Shown here: positions 1 through 11,215 of the stretch, piece after piece
How the letters are laid out: every line of letters begins with the position of its first letter
How positions within the stretch are numbered: position 1 is the stretch's first letter
NCBI GenBank assembly: GCA_029339505.1
Contig: JAQISU010000022.1
Coordinates: forward strand, 20,447,001 to 20,511,000
Length of the DNA stretch: 64,000 bases
Reading direction: 5' to 3'
DNA from: Unio delphinus
Lineage: Eukaryota; Mollusca; Bivalvia; Unionida; Unionidae
Made by a program: the position numbers and the translations under genes
The notes under the pieces: generated by a model
Databases searched by the model: none
What the model saw: the letters and a program-made list of their open reading frames with translations, nothing else
Told to the model about the DNA's origin: nothing

Positions 1-129
1 TTCAAACATCCATTCAACAAAGAATCTCTGTACCTCAATAGTAACTAAATATGCGAATTAATTAATCAATGTAAATACCTGCATTGTTGAAATTAGCCTA
101 TAAAACATCGTCTCAGCCACAAATGTTTT

Positions 130-1703
130 GACAATTTTTTAATTCTGTTACATGATATTGTAATATTTTGTTCACTGGATTTGACATTGTCCTGAAATGA
201 AGTTCAAAAAATTATTACGGAAATTTTTGTATCAATAACTGATTTAGTTTTCCTAAACTTAATTCATTATTTGAAGCAAAAACGTTTTTTTTTTATTTTC
301 TGTTATTCTTTCTTAGTGCGGAAATCAGCGGGTGAAATATAGACCGTACTGGGAGTACCCGATATTAAACATATTAAAAGCTTCTATGTTACTGGCCCAC
401 GAGTGTCTACCAGTAGGTGGGTGTGTGGGTGGGTGTTGATTTACACAAGGCTTGTCAGTGACAAGTGGATTCATCATCTCCAGATAGGCCATTGCTTAGT
501 AATGAATGAATACCCTCAATAAGTAAATAAATCAAGGATCCTGAGTCTAATCTAATAATAAAATGTACACTCTGGAGAGGTAAATTAACACAGATGTACT
601 CTATTCTCTAAGCAAGAACAATCTAACTATAAAAATACCCAATAAAGACAATGAATCTAATAACAAAAGACGACTCTGAAAACTCGTGTATCCATTATAA
701 TTAATATTGTAATATGGATAACCTTGGCAGAATAACCAATAAGTAATAATCATTCGATATAAATGGTACATAATTTACCATGATACTTGGGTTTATTTCG
801 CCCAACAAATATATTGCCTTAGTAATGTTACGTGCTTATGCTCTTTTAAACAGTAGCAAGAAAAAGTGAAGACAACAAGCTTTGCAAAATTTAATACATA
901 ATGTATATCCTTAGAAAAACAAGGTAAAAATGAGAATATGAACTTACTATTCTCAACATCAAATGCCAAAATAATACAAGAATGATCCAAGAATTAAAAA
1001 ATAGAAGCCCTAGTAATAAAATGTTCTAATGAATCTTAGTTCGAGTCCCGACAAAATCCAAAATGGAAAGCAATGACGTATGTTGTAGTCAGTGTAGTAC
1101 TGATGTGTCTACAGTTCCTAGGTGAATCTCAAAAACTAATATTCCAGTGTTTGAATTATGTAAAGTTTGATAACTGTCTTTATCCAAGACCTAATTTTGA
1201 GCACAAGTATTTCGAAAGAAAAAGAATCTCTTAGAATCCAAATAATTTGAAGAAAATTTAAAATTAAACTGAAACTGGTCACAACGAAAGAAACACATGA
1301 ATGTCTCCAGTGTTAATGCAAGACTGAAATTGTTTCTCAATACATCACTATTAAATCTGTCTGCGGAGGAAAACATAAGCCTAAATGTGGATTAGTCAAC
1401 TAGAATAAATAGAGTTTAGAAATAATTTCTACATCTTTCTAGAACATCTAAGCTTTTTACATGTCATATATAACGTGCTCCCAGTGCGGTCTCGATTTCA
1501 CTCTATGAATCCCACACTAAGAAAGAATAACAAAAATAAAACAGTTGTTTACTTCGAATCATGAAATAAGGTTAGGAACTAGGTCAGGTTGCGACACAAA
1601 GTTTCCATATCAGTGTTTAAAAACTGAACTTCATTTCTCGAAAATGTCAAATCCAGTAAATAAAATCATATTTTAATAAAATGTAATGGAATTTAAAAAT
1701 TTA
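130..1703. mobile_element. Non-autonomous element with long inverted ends
   Basis: About 262 bp at 130-391 reappears in reverse complement at 1441-1703. Shared blocks include 'actggatttgacatt', 'gttattctttcttagtg' and 'aaaagctt.tatgtt', in the same order and spacing; identity by eye is about 75%. The 1.05-kb middle has no credible reading frame (two ORFs of 61-65 codons only). It could be an old MITE or foldback element, or a small inverted duplication. No target-site duplication was identified, because both outer ends run into AT-rich DNA. Confidence 0.65.
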
Positions 1704-2091
1704 AAACCACCAACAAACAAACAATTAAATAAAATAAAATATAAATTAAATCAAATATACAAAACAGTATAAAACGGCGAATTTGACCTCTTTGAAATAA
1801 GGGCATTTAGAATACATCTGTCTATATTCAGTTGCTTATTGTACAGTATGTAGCAATCTAAAATGACGATCTCATTCATTTTGTAAGACGGTTACTTAGG
1901 ATAGGGAGTTCCGACCAGTCTCGTATGATGTTTGATTTTGAATAAGTTTCTTTCTCATTTCTATCTTGCAAACGGTTTCCATGATTGCAGACTTTTGTTA
2001 GCATTCCGGTATCAAAGTTTCAAAGATTTTCATAAAATGCTCTGGTGACGGTAAAATATAATGACATCGTGGATGGATGGATGGATGGATG

Positions 2092-2176
<85 letters not shown>

Positions 2177-2221
2177 GTAGGTAGGTAGGTAGGTAGGTAG
2201 GTAGGTAGGTAGGTAGGTAGG

Positions 2222-2266
<45 letters not shown>

Positions 2267-3018
2267 GAAAAATCTGTTTCATAGAAATGAAAATATTTTC
2301 TGGATGACTTGAAATGCAACGATTATAACGATGCCTGTCATATAAAGTGCCTGATGAGCCGAGTTATTTTATGGTCAAATAGTGATCAAGATATTTGGAT
2401 CACGCTTAAACTAATGAAATTTCATTCCCTTTAAAAGATAGAATCCTTATTATGTGTTCTGTCATATCGTGCTCTATGTACTGAACACTAATTTCAAATA
2501 TAACAAATTTTCCTATATATTGTTCATCGTTCTTTGTTCCTTTCTTTTATATTTTGAAACTATGTTGTACTAGCTATTACTTATATTATCTTATTCAACA
2601 TGAATTTTCATCTTTATTAATGCAATTAATGAATACACTTTTTTAGCATTCATGATATAACTTAACTGGTCATTTATCGAATGCAAAACATTACCATGTA
2701 CCGATAGCGTATCATTTATTTTTTATGTTTGTTTTTTATATTTTATGTCTCGCATGCGTTAGTATATCGAGAGATTCTAGTATTGGGATAGACAAAGAGA
2801 AAGAGATGGTGAAATCATCAGATGCAATATTTGCATGAAAGTGCTTAAATCATTACACAACAGCATGGGTGACTTTACGCGAAAATTGTGTGCTTCTTTT
2901 TAACATTGATTCTAGATAAAGTCATCAATCATTCATTTTTGAAAGAACTCACGTCATGCGAGAGCGCTCCACCAACTCACCCCCGTTTCATTCAACAGAA
3001 GCAACATTAATCACCATT
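1704..3018. other. Intergenic DNA, no gene seen
   Basis: AT-rich sequence with a compound microsatellite at 2072-2266. A TTTATT on the plus strand near 2612-2617 is an AATAAA on the minus strand and could be a distant polyadenylation signal for the methyltransferase exon to the right. Nothing else is supported. Confidence 0.5.
2072..2266. repeat. Compound GGAT/GATA/GGTA microsatellite
   Basis: Runs of GGAT (about 5), GATA (about 20), GGTA (about 13) and GATA again (about 11), in that order. The apparent ORFs of YLSI/YLPT repeats on the minus strand are products of this tract and are not genes. Confidence 0.97.
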
Positions 3019-3444
3019 TTATGTTTTGCGTCCTTTGTACTTTTTCCGTTTGCCAATAAGTAAAGTTTCATCGGATCCAAAAGGATTTGTGATAAGCTCA
3101 CACTTGTGTTTTTCTGTTACCAGATCTTTTCTGATGAATACTATGTCTTCAGCAAAACATGAATTTTGTGGATTTTCCCCTATTATACCATGGCACATGT
3201 AGCCTTTGCTTTCCAGAAATAGTATTAGTGCTTCAGCCCTTTCCTTCCCCCTCCCATACATCTCCAAGCACTCAGTCGTCATAACTTTTATGTCAAGATC
3301 ATCAAAAGGGATCGTCTCAAAAATCTGAAGCTCGTTCCCTTCAACATCCAGTCCAAAGTAATCGATTGATGTTCTGTTTATTGCCAGCATGATAGAGTAG
3401 AGTGAAAGCATGGAACTTCGTAGTAAGGCTTTTGGAAATCTCAT
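3019..3444 (-). CDS. FkbM-family methyltransferase, C-terminal exon
   Basis: The 141-residue frame contains the block IDYFGLDVEGNELQIFETIP (residues 27-46), followed by 'DLDIKVMTTECLE'. This is the signature of the C-terminal half of FkbM-type (Methyltransf_21) SAM-dependent methyltransferase domains, where the Asp-rich D-x-EG segment lies in the Rossmann core. The N-terminal SAM-binding glycine motif is absent, so this is one exon rather than a full protein. An AG acceptor near 3422-3423 (minus-strand sense, just before 'ttccatgctttc') would give a natural exon start, making the displayed Met unlikely to be the true start. The stop follows a basic tail (KRKKYKGRKT). In animals such domains occur in secreted or Golgi proteins of unclear substrate. 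It is the only host-type coding exon I recognise here. The rest of the gene is expected further right on the minus strand or is lost, and no upstream exon was identified. Confidence 0.72.
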   Translation of the reverse strand: MRFPKALLRSSMLSLYSIMLAINRTSIDYFGLDVEGNELQIFETIPFDDLDIKVMTTECLEMYGRGKERAEALILFLESKGYMCHGIIGENPQNSCFAEDIVFIRKDLVTEKHKCELITNPFGSDETLLIGKRKKYKGRKT

Positions 3445-4110
3445 AATAGCTCTGGGGCAATTATATATTATTCCAAATGTACGATTTTATGGTTCAACTA
3501 GATTAACATTTATAGTGGCTTATACATACATGTAAACGTTTAAAGACCATCGTGGAAAGAACAATCTACCTGCATGTTATATCAGAAATATAAATATGCA
3601 CATTGTGCGATATGGTAAGATATGTATACATCCGTTATAGATAAAATATTTATTAAAAGGCTAGAGTAAGTTGAGGCAGTCGAATACATCATTTATGCGA
3701 TAATACAATTTCACTCTTTCGACGCCCAAATGACATCATATGATTAAGCTATATTACTGTCGATAACAAACTGCAAATGAATTTGGCAAAAGCCTTCATA
3801 ATTGATTAGTTCTTTCCATCCAATTAGCAGCATAACGACTAAAACAAGTTGTTCTCGTTATTTGCTCTCGCTGGATGTTAAAAGTATCAAATGGGATTTC
3901 TAGACTTCTAACTCTTTCAGAAGGAATAAACCCGTTTCTCAATAACAAAACTACAAGGCATGCTGTATAAATGTACTATATTAAGGACTGATGTACTAAT
4001 AATTTCATTTTTGTATACTTACAATTTTGCGTATTCCCTATAAAATGTATTTTTGTTTATTAATGTTTAAGCATATCTAAGCATGTCATTGCTATGTCAT
4101 GTCATTGTCA
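3445..4110. other. No gene seen
   Basis: AT-rich, no repeats or coding similarity visible. It may be intron sequence of the methyltransferase gene on the minus strand. Confidence 0.4.
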
Positions 4111-4328
4111 CGGGACATACGCTGCTAAATCATCCAGCTCAATTGAAATTAAGGGGACATACACTGCTAAATCAACCTACTCAATTGAAATTAAGGGGAC
4201 ATAAACTGCTAAATCAACCTACTCAATTGAAATTAAGGGGACATACACTGCTAAATCAACCTATCCAATTGAACTTAAGGGGACATACACTGCTACATCT
4301 ACCTAATCAATCGAAATTAAGGGGACAT
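4111..4328 (+). repeat. 42-bp minisatellite, 5.2 copies
   Basis: Units start at 4111, 4153, 4195, 4237 and 4279 with a partial one at 4321. Each reads roughly GGGGACATACACTGCTAAAT followed by CAACCTACTCAATTGAAATTAA. Because 42 is a multiple of three the array stays open in one frame (14-residue repeat RGHTLLNQPTQLKL), giving a 94-codon ORF at 4083-4367. There is no other evidence that it is translated. Confidence 0.95.
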
Positions 4329-6954
4329 CTTATATTGGATTTGGGATTCATTGGCCATCATTCATAGCAATGCAACAGCTTTGCTATTGAAAAAGCAACT
4401 TCTGAAAAACATCACATCTCATCCTGTCAATGATAGCACATTGACAGAAAACAAACTACTTTGTCGTGTTTCTTTGTATTTCAATACCCTTTCGACGTTC
4501 GGTGTCACTTGAAAAATATATGATTTTACAATTTAATTTTCATTCATAGAAATAAATTTACGTCCGTCTGTTGTCTTTAAATAACAAACGAAAACATCTT
4601 ATTGATTGAACATATTACCTGCAATTACAATTTAAGCATGTCAGACATATGTATTTATGTTAAAGTACTAAACCTATCTTGTTTGTGTAAGTGACCATGA
4701 TGTGCAGGTCAATCAACTAATTTTGGTATTCATCGGATACCGTTGAATTATTTACCGACCTCCCGAATGTATCATTTGTTCCACTCTGTCAGAACAATTC
4801 CTTTTAAGTTTGGTCTGACCTTTCTTTATCATTACTTAATTAAAACAAAGCTTGTTTAAATCTAAAAGGACTAAGCGACAAACACAACTGGAATTGAATA
4901 CTGATCATGTAAACAAAAAAGTAAAAAGAGCATGGAAACTTCGGACAACTACTCAATCTTATCAAAGTTGTGAATACAAAATAAAATCCATATGCATCTC
5001 TATTCAAAATTACGTGCATAGCAACCGATTCAGAAATGCTCCACGATTTCTCTACTCAAAGTCGATTTATCACTTTACACATGCCTCTGCATACGTCGAA
5101 ATGTTTGATGTTTACAGTCTTCAAGGCGACTTCTAAGTTAATCACATTTGCCCATTTCTCCGTAAATGCATTACACTTAAACATTATTTAGAATTCTTCA
5201 ACTATGTTATATTAGCTATATTTTACTAAACTTAGATTGTGGATGCACAATTTTGGGTAACTGATATAAGAACACCAGGTTCAGAAGATTAGATGCCATA
5301 AGAATGCTTAAAAACTAAACTATTCACGTTATTTTCTGACATTTTTTGTAGTTTATCTATGTTATCATTTTGGGAAAGTGATCATTGTAGTCATTTCCTG
5401 TTAATGCAATACTATATGACGTTGACATTGGTTCCTATTTTGATAAATCTCTGGCTATATTGGTTCGTAGTGAAATTAGTAACTTTTATTGTCACTTCTA
5501 AACCTTGTATCATTAAATATCTTATACTGATATCTGACTTAATGTTATGGCTTATAACCAGAATGTATTTTTATCTTTTTCACTGTTTAAAATCGTGTTT
5601 CTTCACAGTGTACAACTTTGCTTCTCATTTAATCAGTTTCAAAAGAAAACTTGCAAGTTTGAACTTCTGTATATACAAATGTTTTGAGTATACTACATTT
5701 TAATGATGTACTTACGGAAAAATGTTTCTTAATATAGATCTTTTAAACTTTAATATCATCTATCAGTATTAGTATACTCGTATGTGGCATAGGTATTCGG
5801 CGTCTTGGAAAATCGTATATTTTTCAATCAAGTAGAATCATTTATTCTATTAAATATACCATTAATATCTGAGAACAAATTATCGACGTATCTTTTCATA
5901 ATAACATAAAGCGAATTCATGCAGTGTATGCCATTCTTATAATATTTTATATATTTTACATGAAATGTTCATGTGAGTCCTTTCAAATTCCCATCACAAA
6001 TGACCCATGTTTCAACAAGATACGTGCAGCACCTTTGAAACAAATTAAATATATCATTTGAAACTCTTTGTTTGGTCTTCAACATCACTGAAGATGTTCA
6101 AATATATGTGGAATAAAACTTGACACGAGTCAACAAAATATAGGTCAGTAGGAGACAAAACATATTTGGAATCTATTCCAGGTGTAGTCTTTAAATATTA
6201 CGCAGAGTACATGAAATCTATTAGCTACTGCATTCATATCTTCACGGGATTTAAGACACAGAGACTATACATTATAACCTTTGGTAATTATCTTCACAAG
6301 AAGAGAACAAAAAATCCAATAATAAAATAAGCAAGGGCTAGTCTAAATCAAATATTTTTATTTATGTTATTTAATATATTTTATACCTTAATGATGGACA
6401 CAACACAATTATTTAGAGCAAACACGTACTTCACATCTAAATATATAGACAGATTAACAGAGGAAGTAACAGAGAAACATATTATCTGAATATTCGTGGC
6501 AATCTTACCGCAACTGGAAAAGGATGTGTGCTGAGGCAGGCGTTTATATGGAATGCTTTCCGGTTTAAACTTTTTAGTTTCTCGAAGTTTTCAGGGTTTG
6601 GCTCTACAAGTAAACCAGTCCATCCAAGCGACTTCTCAAGGAACAGTGATGTCGACGCATCTTCTCCAAGCTAATAATAGTTATAATATTTTCCTCTATA
6701 TTCATATACCTACCAGGGACAGTAATAACTACTACAGCGTTTGGTGCGGATAATTCTTGTCAACGCATTTATTTCATAACGGTTGTAATCAAACATTACA
6801 ATAATAGTGAATCTGAATTTTTCAGGTATGACATTTTTTAATAAAACAATTGTTTAACAGAGACGTCCAAGTTTGACCTTTAAAACTTCACTAATAAAAC
6901 ATAAGATTTGAGCGTTAGCTGTTAATTTCAACTTAAATAATCATGCTACATGTC
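4329..6954. other. Long AT-rich interval, no supported gene
   Basis: The ORFs of 94 codons (4852-5136, plus) and 114 codons (5359-5703, plus) show no recognisable domain, no repeats and compositional bias expected of AT-rich DNA. I do not call them genes. Confidence 0.5.
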
Positions 6955-7076
6955 TGCGGCATGCTGACCCATGCTAGACATCACCATACATACCCTCACT
7001 GCATACATCGAAGCGATATGACTGAAAAATTGTTAAAGCTGCGTTAAAATCATAATCAAACAAACAAACAAACACA
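6955..7076 (+). mobile_element. SINE 3' end with (AAAC)n tail
   Basis: The segment 'cgaagcgatatgactgaaaaattgttaaagctgcgttaaaatcataatc' followed by (AAAC)n resembles the conserved 3' end of tRNA-derived SINEs widespread in molluscs. The 5' part and promoter boxes are not clear, so it is probably 5'-truncated. Its tail abuts and slightly overlaps the C-terminal end of the capsid-like frame on the opposite strand, whose last codons (TICVCLFV) are read from the tail. Confidence 0.6.
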
Positions 7077-7969
7077 AATAGTTAATGTTGTTGCTAGCCA
7101 TCTTATCAGTGATTTTCCTCCTTGGTCAATAAATGATAGTAATCGTTCTTCTGCGGTGATTGATGGAGTCAGTACTGGCATCCAGAATGATAGTTTTGTT
7201 AAAATGACTTTACCGGGATCATTTTCCGGATGTGCAGCATCTGCTGGGATCCTCCAAATTGCGTCATTGTCAGTACCCTTTCGCACGAGTGTTACTGTGT
7301 GCTTTGCTCCATAGATAACTTTTCTAACATTTCTGCAGAATCCAAATATATGATGTAGTGGAATCGCGCATGAAAACAATCTACGCGTTCCATGCAACAT
7401 TGACATGCGTGTTGCGGCTCCTAGGTTGAAATTGGGATCATTGTTTATAATCATATTCTCGACATCAGTATCATCATCAGCAGCAGTAAATTCTTTTGGT
7501 CGTCTTACAACAAATTGTTTACTCCAGCGGTATTTTTACCATCCTTTGCAAACATCATAGAAGGGCCTGCCGATCTTGTATAATCATCGGAATATCTTGC
7601 TAGCCCTATTATTGTTGTGGCCACATCAACATCACGGTCTATCGACTCGATCTCTTTTTCATCAATCAGATATTTTGCACTCTCAAATAGAGCCATGATA
7701 CCATTATTGACAAAGCCAACTTGAGTATTATCTGGATATGGTGCTGGTACAGCAGAACTATCAGCTAATACCACGAGTTCTCTTTCTACTTCGATTAACG
7801 CTTCACACGGTAGAAAGTATTTACTGGTATCATGAACATGAAGTTCGATTCTTACTCGACTATCTGGTTGTACAGCATGATAGGCATAGTATTGATAATC
7901 GCGTACAGAATCATTCTTACGTACTGGGGCGTCCATATCAAACGCTGGATCAGGTGACCGTTTGAACAT
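7056..7969 (-). pseudogene. Major capsid-like protein (double jelly-roll type), frameshifted
   Basis: Two adjacent frames make one protein of about 300 residues. The right half (7505-7969, 154 residues) starts at a good Met after an AT-rich leader and contains VGFVNNGIMALFESAKYLI and a later VDVATTIIGLAR. The left half (7056-7454 and its upstream extension to about 7510) contains IPLHHIFGFC, VTLVRKGTDNDAIWR and KLSFWMPVLTPS. These blocks match my memory of a capsid-like family carried by Polinton-like and adintovirus-like elements in invertebrate genomes; the double jelly-roll fold is inferred, not visible in primary sequence. A single frameshift near 7510 joins the halves. The C terminus is cut by a SINE tail, so the last few residues are not original. 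It lies 25 nt downstream of the next gene on the same strand, as expected of a compact viral gene block. Confidence 0.6.
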
Positions 7970-7994
7970 TTTATTATATATTCATTGATCTAAA

Positions 7995-8420
7995 TCATCC
8001 TCGTCGACGACCCCGTCGTAAGCTACTTCCCGCTATCATATTTGCGATGTTGCTTTGGTCGTTGGTTACCAATGACGCTAGTTTTTGATCTACTGTGTTA
8101 TTTATTATTTTACTAACACTTGCAGGCAATGACGCTGTTGGTTTCCTTCGCCGTCGAACTAATGCTACTAGTGTATCCTTCGCGGCTGAAAATGCTTTTC
8201 CGGCAAGATCTCCAACAGCACTAATACCCTTATCACGAATAACATCAATGGCTTTCATTGATAATTGTTTTGCCAGCGGCGCCACTTTTGGAGTCATTCT
8301 TGCAAATAACTCTGCAATGGTATCACCGAGATCATCACCATAGTACGCTCTATAAACCGGCAATCGTGAGTTTACTACGTAGACGCTGGTTGGTTTATCA
8401 TGGTTGTAGCGTATGATCAT
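7995..8420 (-). CDS. Basic virion-core / minor-capsid-like protein
   Basis: An intact 141-residue frame. Residues 30-85 form a run of amphipathic and hydrophobic helices (DLGDTIAELFARMTPKVAPL and a following segment), then a strongly basic patch (LVRRRRKPT, about residue 88) and an Arg/Gly-rich end (SSLRRGRRRG). An amphipathic helix plus basic DNA-condensing motifs is the layout of adenovirus-type core and minor capsid proteins, and of their counterparts in adintoviruses and Polinton-like elements. That role is inference from layout and from its place just upstream of the capsid-like gene. Spacing is 25 nt to the capsid frame and 45 nt to the next gene on the right. It is the best preserved gene of the element, without a stop or frameshift. 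Confidence 0.5.
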   Translation of the reverse strand: MIIRYNHDKPTSVYVVNSRLPVYRAYYGDDLGDTIAELFARMTPKVAPLAKQLSMKAIDVIRDKGISAVGDLAGKAFSAAKDTLVALVRRRRKPTASLPASVSKIINNTVDQKLASLVTNDQSNIANMIAGSSLRRGRRRG

Positions 8421-8465
8421 TCTTATTTAATTGATATTTATCTAATCGCAAAATTCGAAGAATTT

Positions 8466-9133
8466 TCAGTCACTGTGATAACCATGATGCTCGGCTAACT
8501 CGTCAATGAAATCTCGATATGTTTCAATGTTCATGATACCACCTTGAAATAACCGCCTACAGATATCAGCTGCTTCATTAATTATTTCCGGTGAGTTATT
8601 TCCAGCTCGTTTCCCTCCTATGAGAACTTCTAATCGTGCTATATCGCTGAGAATATTACCATGACAATGAATAAGACCACTACCTGATACCCCACTCCCA
8701 GAAAATCCCTCCCCGCTACTATAAACAATTGCACCCTGTGTATCTGTTTCTCGACTTTCTAAATCAAACAATTCATCATCATCTTCATCTTGATCAGTTG
8801 GTATATACAATGGTTTAGGTGGTAGTTTTTTAGGTGAGAAAGATATTTTCTTTAAAGGTTGTTGTTTTTTCTTCGCAATTTTTGCGGTTTTTGTTGTTGT
8901 TTTTGTTTTTCATATTCATTATATATTGTACCCACCGTATTGATGTATCTAATGTATGATGCATTATTATTATTATCAGTTTGACTTATTTTAGTTTTGA
9001 TTTTGTAAATTACCTCAACCCAATGTTTTATATCTCTAATATACTTTTGTTGTTCTGGTTTCAGTAATTTTTTTTCTGTTTTCATAAGTCGCAACAACAA
9101 ACACAGGAACATCTTGTAGATCAATCTTATCAA
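8466..9133 (-). pseudogene. Acidic, low-complexity structural-like protein, frameshifted
   Basis: Two frames appear to be one gene. The upstream part (8852-9133, 93 residues) begins with a hydrophobic stretch, then a Lys-rich helical region ending in Gln/Lys runs. The downstream part (8466-8810, 114 residues) has a Pro/Lys linker, an acidic cluster (DQDEDDDELFDLE), a Gly/Ser linker (GEGFSGSGVSGSG) and a C-terminal helical motif GGIMNIETYRDFIDELAEHH. The linker SPKKLPPKP is read in the downstream frame upstream of its first Met, showing that the reading frame switches near 8850, close to A- and T-rich runs. I do not recognise a named family. Position in the capsid gene block suggests a virion or assembly protein. 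Confidence 0.45.
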
Positions 9134-9370
9134 TTGATGCTAACCCCTCCCGCTAAATCTCACACGTAAATCATCTACTGTTTTTTCGGACCAGGAGGGG
9201 GTTTCGTTAACAACGCTGATGTTTTTTCAGTTTCAGTTGCTATTTTTCAAGTACATTAATCAGAGGTGTCTCTTTTCTTCATTCGTCCTTGGGAACATCT
9301 CCCCATATAGCTCGCTCAGTGGCTGTTATTACCCCACTTCGTTTCCGTGGTTACCGGTTTAAAAAATTCT

Positions 9371-9640
9371 TTACTTCCTGCAGCAAAATTCAGTCAGAAG
9401 ACTCTGTCTAGTTTGTAGTTTGCTTCTGACAGAGTCGTGTATTAGTAAAAATTTTCTAATCGCAGAGTGTCCTTCACGCGCTAGTCTAGTAGTTAATGCT
9501 TCGTTAACCATTATTGAAACAGCAAAGCAATTTCCAATTAATGTACGATGTAGTGATTTTGTCATTATAAAATAATTTCTACCATTTGACCCGACTCGGG
9601 TAGGCAAAAAATAGACAAACATCAATGAAAAATTACCCAA
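9371..9640 (-). CDS. Small unknown protein of the virus-like block
   Basis: An 89-residue frame on the same strand as the capsid-like genes, with a mixed composition (EALTTRLAREGHSAIRKFLL) more protein-like than its AT-rich surroundings. No domain is recognised. The interval 9134-9370 to its left contains no usable frame. It may be a real small gene, a fragment, or chance. Confidence 0.25.
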   Translation of the reverse strand: MGNFSLMFVYFLPTRVGSNGRNYFIMTKSLHRTLIGNCFAVSIMVNEALTTRLAREGHSAIRKFLLIHDSVRSKLQTRQSLLTEFCCRK

Positions 9641-9861
9641 AAATCAAAAAAAAAATACACTTACTAAAATATTTTTCAGTTTCACTATAGGCAATTTACT
9701 TCCTTGTAGCAACGTGTTCATTGATCAAAGCAGGTATTGATTACAGTTGATCGCACATACCTGTCCATTGTATTTGCAACATCTGTCCATGCAGTGAAGT
9801 ATTTATGGCGAGAATTTTACTAATGCTATATACACGTCAAATTGTTAGTTATACAGCAGAG

Positions 9862-10125
9862 TTATCTAAAGGGGTTTTCATTTTGTTCAATTCTTCGTAT
9901 ATTTCTGATTTTTGAATTAACCTGTCTTTTCACCTCATAATCCCGCCACAGTTCCCTTCGTATTCCTTCCACGATAGTAAATAACGGGACAAACACGCTG
10001 ACGTCGCTACAGAGTACAAGAGAGTCGCGAATAGAATTCTGGATTCTTTTTATCAATTCATACTTCTTTGGCAGTATATGTTTGTTAGTCATAACACCGT
10101 ATTCAATAAACTGAAAATCAGACAT
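9862..10125 (-). CDS. Small helical unknown protein
   Basis: An 87-residue frame with a normal Met start just after an AT-rich leader. It is predicted mostly helical and charged (KKYELIKRIQNSIRDSLVL; basic C-terminal third). No family is recognised. It is the rightmost member of the left minus-strand block, and its orientation fits transcription with the capsid-like genes. The 222 nt between it and the previous frame show nothing. Confidence 0.3.
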   Translation of the reverse strand: MSDFQFIEYGVMTNKHILPKKYELIKRIQNSIRDSLVLCSDVSVFVPLFTIVEGIRRELWRDYEVKRQVNSKIRNIRRIEQNENPFR

Positions 10126-10287
10126 AATTTGATCATAATTTAAATTATCAGATAATTTAATTCTTTGGTTTTTTAATTTTGAAATTTTAGTTATAACTTA
10201 TTGATATTTTCAGAATTCATATATGATAATACATATTTCTAATACAAAAAACGAAAAATTTGGGGTTAGTTTTGACCCGTTTTTTTA

Positions 10288-10740
10288 GACAATACAATGC
10301 CATTACTACCTTTTTAGGATAGTTTCTAGGTATACATATTAAGGACAGTACAATGCCATTACTACGGTTTTAGGGTAGTTTCTAGGCATACATATTAAGG
10401 ACAGTACAATGCCGTTAATATGGTTTTAGGGTAGTTTCTAGGCATACATAAAGGACAGTAAAATGCCATTACTACGGTTTTAGGGTAGTTTCTAGGCATA
10501 CATAAAGGACAGTACAATGCCATTACTACGGTTTTAGGGTAGTTTCTAGGCATACATAAAGGACAGTACAATGCCATTACTACGGTTTTGAGGTAGTTTC
10601 TAGGCATACATATACTTAATTAATGGACAGTACAATGCCGTTACTACGATTTTAGTGTAGTTTCTAGGCATACATATACTTAATTAAGGGACAGTACAAT
10701 TCCGTTACTACGGTTTTAAGGTAGTTTCTAGGCATATATA
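10288..10740. repeat. 54-64 bp minisatellite, about 8 copies
   Basis: Units begin with ACAGTACAATGCC(A/G)TTACTA, then a 'CGGTTTTAGGGTAGTTTCTAG' core and 'GCATACATA'. The first copies are 56 bp, the middle ones 54 bp, and the last ones 64 bp through an added 'TACTTAATTAA'. The array lies inside the virus-like element, between its minus-strand blocks. The 70-codon ORF across it is a by-product. Confidence 0.95.
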
Positions 10741-10742
10741 AT

Positions 10743-11215
10743 AAATGGATTATATACAATGAATGACGTCTATGGAGTGGTATTGACTGAATGAAATAGT
10801 ATAGCTTAAGACGATACTACATATAACAATAAATGAATGAATGAATGATAATGACACTCTACATTCAAATTGCAACCACATATACCCCCGACAGAGTCAC
10901 CCTGGGTTGAATGAAAAAGTCATTCACACCACGGCGCGGTGTGGTTGGTATAGTGGTTGTAATTTTAATTTCGTGTGCACATTATCCCCCCCCCCAATAA
11001 AAACCATCTGTCGGTACCGTTGGCAATATGCCTATTACGGGGTTTGAACCATGGACTCAGTTAACGAATGAGCTAACTGTTCTTATCTACAGGTATACGT
11101 TTTTGAATATAATATATATGTAAATTAATACAGTCAATAGTGAACAAGTGTGATGTACAATGAATGGATTATATACAATGAATGACGTCAATGGCGTGGT
11201 ATTGAATGAATGAAT
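10743..11215 (+). repeat. Duplicated 50-bp segment flanking a SINE-like insert
   Basis: The sequence 'AATGGATTATATACAATGAATGACGTC' with 'TGG.GTGGTATTGA.TGAATG' occurs at 10743-10797 and again at 11161-11213 in direct orientation. The 360 bp between them hold the SINE-like segment, so the pair may be a remnant duplication made around an insertion. Confidence 0.6.
10935..11085. mobile_element. Possible tRNA-derived SINE fragment
   Basis: On the plus strand 'TGGTATAGTGG' (10946-10956) fits an RNA polymerase III A box, and 'GGTTTGAACC' (near 11040) resembles a B box but lies about 90 nt away. Read on the minus strand 'TAGCTCATTCG' and 'GGTTCAAACCCC' also look box-like but too close together. A C-run and an imperfect palindrome are present. 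Weak evidence. Confidence 0.25.

Noticed and set aside
1035..1060. Possible tRNA B box (GTTCGAGTCCC)
   Set aside because: No A box at the right distance and no cloverleaf can be drawn.
1998..2319. Minus-strand ORFs of YLSI/YLPT repeats
   Set aside because: They are translations of the GATA/GGTA microsatellite.
5359..5703. 114-codon ORF rich in Leu, Phe and Ile
   Set aside because: Composition follows AT-rich DNA; no domain, no conserved partner, no exon signals.
7738..8343. Plus-strand ORFs opposite the capsid-like and core-like genes
   Set aside because: Shadows of the minus-strand genes in other frames.
10395..10607. 70-codon repeat ORF (MPRNYPKTVV...)
   Set aside because: By-product of a 54-bp minisatellite; later units break the frame.
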